Below, piece after piece: positions 57,601 to 64,000 of a stretch of 64,000 nt of DNA. The stretch lies in the NCBI GenBank assembly GCA_022393335.1, contig JAJEKB010018249.1:1-64000 (forward strand), in the 5' to 3' direction. The notes beneath the pieces are model-generated. The model was not told the origin of the DNA, searched no databases, and worked only from the letters and a program-made list of their open reading frames with translations. The translations under genes were made by a program, and so were the position numbers. This DNA is from Macrotrachela quadricornifera (taxonomy: Eukaryota; Rotifera; Eurotatoria; Philodinida; Philodinidae). Every line of letters begins with the position of its first letter. The first letter of the stretch is position 1.

Positions 57601-60600
57601 TTCCGCTTACAACAACGAGTATACCAGCTGAGTATGCTCGACATTCTATTTTAGTAAGATGTTGTCCATACCAAAGAGCAGCTGTAAAAACAATACCCAT
57701 AGATACATTAGAAAATATTTGACATAAGCCTTGAACAATTCCTTTCTTCATTCCAATTGATGGGACATCAGATAAACTAGTTGCATATCTAATTAAAAAC
57801 AAAAAGAATTTTTTAAGATTAATAAGAATGAATATATTAGATATAACATGCCTTTCATATTCTTTCTTCTGTCCATTGAATGCTGTTACTGTACGTATTG
57901 CTGTTATGACTTCTTGTGCAATTGTATGTGCTTTACCATATGCATCAATTTGTTGTTTGGCATATTTTATAGTAAATTTAATTGTTAAATTGAAAGCTGC
58001 AATGACCAATGGAGCAGCAGCTAATATAATCAATGTTAATTTCCATCCTTTAATAAGTGCAAAAACAAGACAACCTATCATACGAGCCAATAATGCAAGA
58101 AAATCAGCTACTCGATCACCAATCCCTTCTTTAACTTTGAGTAAATCATCTGTAAGCATATTGTTTAATTTGCCTTTATTAGGGAGTGTATCAAAATATG
58201 ACATATCTTGATAAAGTATATTACGAAATAGGCGAAATCTAAATTTTTCCAACGAATAATTTTTTTTTCTGAAAAGAAGAATGATTAGATGTTACGAACC
58301 TTATTCGACGAATTTGTCGTTCAGCTGATACCATAAAAGTCGAAAAGCCAATCGTATAGAAGAAGATACTAAGGAATCCAAGTAACACATACCATTTGAC
58401 GACATTTTGAATAGCTTGAATAGGACTTGTCGTGTTGTCAGGTATATCAAACCTTATAATATATTCAATTACTTAGAGCAATCCAACAGTTTTCAGTATG
58501 ATGTTTAAGTAGTTAATATCAAAAGTTTTATTGATTAAACATGTAATACAAAAGATAGAGCATTGAAAGATCAATTATTATTTAGGAAATACTATTCATG
58601 ACTCGTTATTTTTTCGAGTGAAAAGTAGATTAAGCTTTTTTCAGTATGTCGATTGTCATTCAGTCATTTTATGAGATCTCATCTCCTCTACTAAACGATT
58701 TTAAAAAAGTTTTAAAAAAACTCCTAGAATGGTGTACAAAAATGTCTTACAATGTTCACCAGCTAAACTTGTAAAATATCTGCAGTATTCTGTCATGTAG
58801 ATGCGATTCATATAAAGTAATAAATCGGCATTTGTTGCCTTTCATCAGTACAATGTCACAATAATCAATTCTTAAGTTACTTTATTAACACGTATAGTAT
58901 TCGAAGATTTTGAAATAAGAATGTTGGATACATCTATCTATCTATTTTTCATATTGAATTGAATTGTATAGTCATGTATATATGTGTAAGGAAGAGAATT
59001 GGAGCGGGAAAACAGATATTGGTCGTCCATGTGTACATCTAGTAATATCGTTTTTTCTCTTTATCAACAAAGAATAATATTGTTAAGATGAGTGTAGCTT
59101 TTCCGAGTAATGTCTCTCCTCTTCAAGCAGGATAGGTTCTATGTGCTCAAAAGGAGAAACACGAGAAGGTATTCTTTAACCATAGTCAAAAAAACCTGTC
59201 ACTTTTATTTTGTAATACTCTTTTCACAATGCGATAAGAAGCTAAGATTGTCTGATCGATCTTAGCTTCATACAATTACAACAACTAACGATTTACTACT
59301 TTATATAAATCGCATTTACATGAAAGAATACTGTAGATACCTTACAAGTTTAGTTGGTGAACATTGTAAGACATTTTTGTACACCATTCTGAAGTTTTGT
59401 AAAACTTTTTGTAGAGGAGATGAGATCTCATAAAATAACTGAATGACAATCGATATACGGGAAAAACTTAATCTACTTTTCACTCAAAAAGTAACGAGTC
59501 ATGAATAGTATTTCCTAAATAATAATTGATCTTTCCATGAAAATATAATATCTAAATAGATAATTTTGTTCAACTTTCAATATTCTATCTTTTGTATTAC
59601 GTATTTAAACAATACAACTTTGGAAATGTCTTAAGTAAAATAATAAATATTTCATTTCAAAATTACCCTCCATTTTCACATGATAATTGAGATAGATTTT
59701 GATAATTCATCTGTTCAATATATTGTAATTTACCATAATTGACAAGAGCATCCGTCACTTGTTGATAGACAAATAGTAGCAATGGAAAACATGCACCACT
59801 GGCAAATGAACCAATTGTACCAATTATCATAAGACATATATCTAATACATCGGCAAACTTGTACTATACAGAAACATTAGAATGTTTATATACTAGTGAA
59901 TAAAAGTTTTTATTTCGATCTCCTCGAATTTTCGTTACCATATATGCTTGAGATCTGAAAAATACTTGACTAAGAACGCAAATTTGACACATTATAGTGT
60001 CAAACCTAATCGCTTAATTATAAGGAGAGATATGATCGATAGCACGAAGTTTTGCTTTAAGCTTCGAACTTAAAAAGAAAGACTGTCTAGTAAATTTTTT
60101 GTGCTATTTCTAATTTAAGTACATGACTAATTCTTAATATTCTTACAATAAACCCGATCATTAGTTCATGATCTTCTTTTATGTGAAATATAAATTCAAT
60201 TATTCGAACATTCATCTTTTGGAATCCTTATAATTAACAGGATAAGTGATATATGACTAATTCTCCTTGATTTCCTGTTGATATTCTTCTTTCTTATTAC
60301 AATGCAGATAATGAGTCAATTTTCATACAAAAAAAAACGTTTCTCTGATGCCTCCAGATAGTTCAAGAAGCAAGCATTGAACAAATAATACCTTTTTCTC
60401 TAGTGGACAGCTATGACTACGCGTTTTCTTAGACTCTGGATTCACAAAAACTAAATTGTGAGACTCAGATCCGATGAAAAATATCTTCTGGATTCAGATT
60501 TGCAGCTCCCTATTTTCTTATCTACGTGATCGCTAGATTATGCGTAGTCAAGTTTCACATGTGACATATTGTGTTTTTTATTCTCTTACAATACTTCAGG

Positions 60601-61161
60601 GGAACTATTGATATGGGCAGTTCAACTGTAGCAATCATAGATGTTACCTTTTATATCTCTCTTTATTACTCAATAGATTCGAGAAAGAAAGATATGATGG
60701 AGGCATTGGGTGACTACTGTGTTAGTATATAGATTTGATTCTATGATTGATTCTAATTCTTCTTGTATTTCAAACAAAAAACAATTTCTGCGACAGGATG
60801 AGTACGCAATCACCCTCAAGATTCATAACACCTCCTACGATCACCAACTTTATTAAGCACATTCTGATTCTTAGGTATACCTTTATTCGACCGTTTTATG
60901 AAAACAGACTGTTCATTCTTTGTCCTCGTTTTTCAGATAAAAAAGAAATGATTTTTTGAAATTGAGAAAAAATTAAAATAAATCATTGCATAATAGATAA
61001 ATACTTACAATCTCTAGAATGGAAAGCTTTTCGATTATTGTAAAATCGTTTGATGATGAATTTGTAGTTATATCTTTAGTCGATGACATTTTGTCATCGA
61101 GAGCTTTCCAGCTGATAAGGACTGGCTCTTGAGCTTGTACACTATGAATTTTTCTTTTCAT
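51687..61161 (-). CDS. full-size ABCB-type (P-glycoprotein-like) ABC transporter, 1330 aa
   Basis: Twenty-one exons: 61009-61161, 59667-59863, 58300-58452, 57852-58268, 57611-57788, 57440-57553, 57275-57388, 57145-57217, 56950-57002, 56741-56881, 56504-56687, 56189-56449, 55573-55662, 54090-54586, 53231-53440, 53060-53160, 52701-52998, 52494-52633, 52168-52432, 51956-52105, 51687-51890. They sum to 3993 nt with every phase agreeing. Order is TMD1-NBD1-TMD2-NBD2. NBD1 has FTYPTR, GHSGCGKST (about 460), [17 protein letters not shown] (about 562), [11 protein letters not shown] and AHRLSTI. NBD2 has FAYPTR, GPSGCGKST (about 1120), [17 protein letters not shown] (about 1227), [12 protein letters not shown] and AHRLTTI. 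Both catalytic Glu and switch His residues are present, so it should hydrolyse ATP and export hydrophobic compounds or lipids across the plasma membrane. Oddities: signatures LSGGE and LAGGQ instead of LSGGQ, and intron 4 begins GC. Confidence 0.95.
54655..55345. repeat. inverted duplication of a coding-like fragment inside ABC-gene intron 13
   Basis: Within intron 13 (54587-55572), the stretch 54655-55035 read on the minus strand matches 55090-55345 read on the plus strand. Landmarks are TCTGTATTTTGTTTTGGATT in both orientations and TTACTTGAAATTCGAATTGC at the outer edges. Both copies keep partly open frames (for example [14 protein letters not shown]), so a gene or transposon segment may have been duplicated head to head. 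The copies are diverged by substitutions. They are spliced out of the ABC transcript. Confidence 0.6.
58518..59623. mobile_element. 1.1-kb foldback element in ABC-gene intron 2
   Basis: Intron 2 (58453-59666) is almost entirely this element. The left arm (58518-58820) mirrors the right arm (59305-59623). Landmarks: GAAATACTATTCATGACTCG against CGAGTCATGAATAGTATTTC, GTACAAAAATGTCTTACAA against TTGTAAGACATTTTTGTAC, and TGTAATACAAAAGATAGA at the outer left. The right arm carries one short extra insertion near 59541-59575. The loop is about 480 bp with no coding sequence. Confidence 0.75.
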
Positions 61162-61599
61162 TGTTTTAATGAATAATCTAAAACATTAATAAAAACGCAT
61201 TTGAAAATATTATAATATATTTTCATCTGGACTTACTTATTTGTTAACTTAGATTGTTAATATTTTATAGTTAATTTTGAAAAAAAAAGTATAATTGTTG
61301 TTTTTAATTTTTTAATCCTCATACTCGCATGAAGAAAAAAGTGCATATTATATATCTATATATACCTTTATTGATGGTGGTACGGCGTCAGAAATGATTC
61401 ATTAAACATATACTTCCTTTTTCTTTCCTGTATTAGGTAAAAATTATTTTACTGAAACGGTTGATGTGAGAGAAAAATCTGTAGAAAAAATAAACAAATA
61501 TATTTTAAGCTTTTGCCATCTTATTTTATTTTCATTTCAACATTAATACTAATACTGTCCGATCAGTTTAATATTTTCTAATATCTTGTTCTTGCATCT
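61162..61599. other. 5' flank of the ABC transporter gene
   Basis: About 440 bp separate the minus-strand ABC start codon from decayed plus-strand gene remnants. It should include the ABC promoter. No motif stands out beyond A+T-rich runs. Confidence 0.4.
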
Positions 61600-62230
61600 T
61601 ATTTAATTATTTGAGCTTGATGAAAATCAATATTATAATCGAGGTTCTTTTTCTAGTGATGTATTTGAAGTCATAGATGACGCACTTAACTCAATTAATA
61701 ATTCAAAGTCACTTTATGCATACGCGCTGCAAATTCATTTATTTGAAAAAATGAACGAAAGTAGTTCGATTGATCATTTGAGAATTGCATTTGAAATTTT
61801 TCAATAAGATGCAGAAGATTCAGTTCAACCGGAAAGATGAATTTGCATAACGTGACTTTGAAATAAATTATTCAAAAAAACTTGCTGCCTCTGATATTCA
61901 AAGACAGACGCTTAATGAAATAGCCCAATAGAAATTAATGAAACTATTCTATATAAAATGAATTTGTTGAAACAATTGATTAAAATCACTAATCCATGAA
62001 AACAATATTTTATGAAATATTATGCTAAAAAACTCTTTTAGAAAGTGGCACTCATTTTTCGAAACAGTTTTATGGACTTTTATAAGATAATAAAAGCTAC
62101 CGTAGATAATTGGAATAAACCATTTTGTAGAACATTCGATAGCGCATTTTCTGGTAAAAAAACTACACCGATATTTAATCTGGACCATTCCATATATGGA
62201 TATCAATTCTTAGTAAATGTTCATTAGTTT
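61600..62230 (+). pseudogene. decayed plus-strand gene, unrecognised
   Basis: A coding-like frame reads SSDVFEVIDDALNSINNSKS and SIDHLRIAFEIFQ, then a stop (TAA), DAEDSVQPER, a frameshift, KKLAASDIQRQTLNEIAQ, a TAG, and later IKATVDNWNKPFCRTFDSAF to TPIFNLDHSIYGYQFLVNVH. Amino-acid composition and continuity are protein-like, but at least three stops or shifts break it. I do not recognise the family. It could be one gene or two fragments. Confidence 0.5.
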
Positions 62231-62689
62231 TCAGAGATTCAACACATTATTCGACTGGTTTTGTTGTATATCCACGATTTCACTCAGTACAAATGAAATT
62301 TTCATCATCACTTTCTTTTTTTCGTGCAATAGGTCTATCGTAAAAAAATATCAGTCCAGATAATTATCAATAAATACAAATAAAATCAAACGAAATAATG
62401 TCATTTCATTTTTTCCTTTGACACTTTTTACAATTATATTTTCATGAAAAAGGAAAAAAAGGAGGAGAACATACGAATGGATGATGCATATACAGATAGT
62501 CGGATGTATTACTCATGCAAATTTCAAAGTTACAAAATCATTCAGAATATCGGAAGAAAAATCTCTGTATTACAATATACATTATGATGACTTGAAAGAT
62601 CGTACGATATTCAAATAGTTAATACAAAAACTAGAATAATCTCATTCGAATAAAAAAAAAAAGATTGTTAAAGTATGATATATTGCAAG

Positions 62690-63196
62690 CAGTTTATAAA
62701 CAAAATCTGCTGAATGGCAATTGAAATTGATTAGTGAAGAATTTACAAAAGAAAATAGATAATGAAGATCCTCTTCGATACATACGAACAAAATATGCTT
62801 ATCAAAAAATGATTACACTATCGAATGATTTGTTCATTAGATAGTTTTGTTTCTTTTTTGTTTGATTAATCAATGTTAATTCATTTGTAGTTGATAAAGA
62901 TCAATTTAAAGAAGATGAAGAATGTTTATATTTATGAGGAGCATCACTCGGATTAATACCACCATTACGAGTTATAGATTATACAAATAATTATTTAAAT
63001 AATTGGGCTAAACTGTAAGTTTATGAAATTGTTTGAGTTAAAAAATCAGATTTTTTAATTTCTTTTTGAAAGTAGTAGTGTTTATGGTCATTTTATGGAT
63101 TCTAATCCATGAGGAAAATGTGATAAAGCATGTATACCTATAATGAGCATATCTATTAGTGGTTATATCAAAGAAATGGCTGTTATGAATCTTTAA
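62690..63196 (+). pseudogene. kynureninase N-terminal relic
   Basis: Fragments in order: WQLKLISEEFTKEN, a frameshift, DNEDPLRYIRTKYAYQKM, an intron, VDKDQFKEDEECLYL, TGA (62937-62939), GASLGLIPPLRVIDYTNNYL and NNWAKL, a 61-bp intron with donor GTAAGT (63015-63075), then SVYGHFMDSNP, TGA (63110-63112), GKCDKACIPIMS and EMAVMNL before a stop. The order DPLR, VDK, CxYxxGxSLGL-P, NNWAKL, YGHF, MN matches the start of eukaryotic kynureninase, a PLP-dependent enzyme of tryptophan breakdown that cleaves kynurenine or 3-hydroxykynurenine. The PLP-lysine half is absent. With stops, a frameshift and truncation, it is not functional. An intact paralogue elsewhere in the genome is likely. Confidence 0.75.
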
Positions 63197-63704
63197 GATT
63201 TTAAACTAGATTGATCCATACACATATTGCATAGATTTTTGTTTTGAAGTGTCATCCTTCATATAAATGTTCATCACGTTAGCGGCAGCTACTTTTTTAT
63301 GTGATATTACAAAATTTCATGAATTTACATAAGATTTCCGTGACGATAAGTATAATACTGAGAGATCCACTGAATTTCATAGATTCATTCTAATAGTTCT
63401 GATTTAGTACAATTATATGACTGAGATTTTCGAAAGACTCTTAGCCGTGATAAGTATCTCGTATCCTTCAATTTTCATATCACTAGAATGAGTTTTCTAA
63501 TTCTTTTTTCATGTTGTATATTCTCCCTATTTTGTGCATATTCCACGCAATGTGTTACAGTCATTATTTCTGAGCTTCTCATTTATTCTGTTATGTATGA
63601 GAATATTCGAAAAGTCAATTAACTCTACATTAGAAATCTACCAAACGTTCCAATACATCACCCTCAAGATTCTTTCTTTTTTCGAACGTCTCTTCTCCTT
63701 CAAT
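63197..63704. other. gene-poor stretch
   Basis: No exon of the rest of kynureninase and no other gene was recognised. Confidence 0.35.
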
Positions 63705-63995
63705 TTATATGTCATTTACTTTATTGAATGTAGACTTATCATAGTCTACATTAAAACCTCTTTTCATTTCTGTTGACAATTGACTAAAAATGACCCAACT
63801 TGTATCCAAACGTAGATCGTTCGATTTCGAATCCTTTAATTCTAGACCGTTTTGAAAAGTTTCAAAAATGTTTTGACTTTTAATCTGTTCATAGATGGAC
63901 AAACAATTGAAGTTCATTATAATAACAGATGCGCCAGGTAAAATGAGCCTCTCAATATTTTGACTATAACTTTCAACATACACAAGTTCATCCAT
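63705..63995 (-). CDS. possible first exon of an unrecognised gene
   Basis: A minus-strand frame starts at ATG 63995, just after a stop codon, and reads MDELVYVESYSQNIERLILP, GASVIIMNFNCLSIYEQI and DTSWVIFSQLSTEMKRGF. It runs 96 codons to a stop, but a GTAAAT splice donor lies just after the STFNK residues, so the real exon may end near 63718 and continue further into the minus strand. No domain is recognised. The frame is longer and more protein-like than most chance frames here. Confidence 0.35.
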   Translation of the reverse strand: MDELVYVESYSQNIERLILPGASVIIMNFNCLSIYEQIKSQNIFETFQNGLELKDSKSNDLRLDTSWVIFSQLSTEMKRGFNVDYDKSTFNKVNDI

Positions 63996-64000
63996 TCAGA

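Noticed and set aside
57828..58211. Plus-strand 127-codon frame with hydrophobic character
   Set aside because: Antisense shadow of ABC transporter exon 4 (a transmembrane exon).
61600..63196. An alternative genetic code, because stop codons fall where Gln or Trp is expected
   Set aside because: All three stop codons are involved, frameshifts also occur, and neighbouring intact genes use normal stops. Decay is the simpler explanation.

Overview
The window looks like nuclear DNA of a small-genome metazoan, most likely a bdelloid rotifer (inference). The evidence is A+T-rich sequence, genes broken by many short GT-AG introns (about 45-150 bp), an F-box exon beside a long leucine-rich-repeat (LRR) exon array, a Penelope-like retroelement fragment, and many small, diverse DNA-transposon relics. 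There is no bacterial gene organisation. Most single-exon open frames here are chance frames or parts of introns, so the gene models below were rebuilt by joining exons at splice sites with matching phase.

Layout. 1-12.1 kb is gene-poor and repeat-rich: a foldback at 1823-2392, an F-box-protein tail fragment at 2.9 kb, a degenerate satellite at 4.5-5.0 kb, a TA-flanked foldback at 5790-6770, and two piggyBac transposase relics at 8.8-11.25 kb. 12.1-18.0 kb (minus strand) holds an LRR array of 19 near-identical 84-nt phase-0 exons, a nearly perfect 1.35-kb palindromic TA-flanked element, and an F-box gene or 5' exon. 19.9 kb has a tRNA-Lys(UUU). 20.1-21.3 kb is a damaged unrecognised gene, one of whose introns is almost entirely a dispersed repeat. 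21.7-25 kb is a hAT transposase pseudogene interrupted by a second inverted-repeat element.

28.5-44.0 kb carries three minus-strand genes: a protein with a CHORD-like Cys/His domain, an 838-aa AAA ATPase with a coiled coil before the ATPase domain (its intron 1 holds two hAT-type non-autonomous elements), and a 1018-aa coiled-coil protein with a single Gly/Ala-rich hydrophobic segment at its exact centre. The last is the best candidate here for an undescribed function.

51.7-61.2 kb (minus strand) is a complete full-size ABCB/P-glycoprotein-type transporter of 21 exons (1330 aa). All exon phases agree, and one intron is GC-AG. Its introns hold a foldback element and an inverted gene-fragment duplication. 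61.6-63.2 kb (plus strand) holds two decayed genes; one is recognisable as the N-terminal part of kynureninase. The window ends inside a possible first exon on the minus strand.

The genes do not form an obvious pathway. The common theme is ordinary genes whose introns and flanks are filled by foldback elements, hAT, piggyBac and Penelope relics, and dispersed repeats. Family names rest on motif recognition by eye; no database search was possible.
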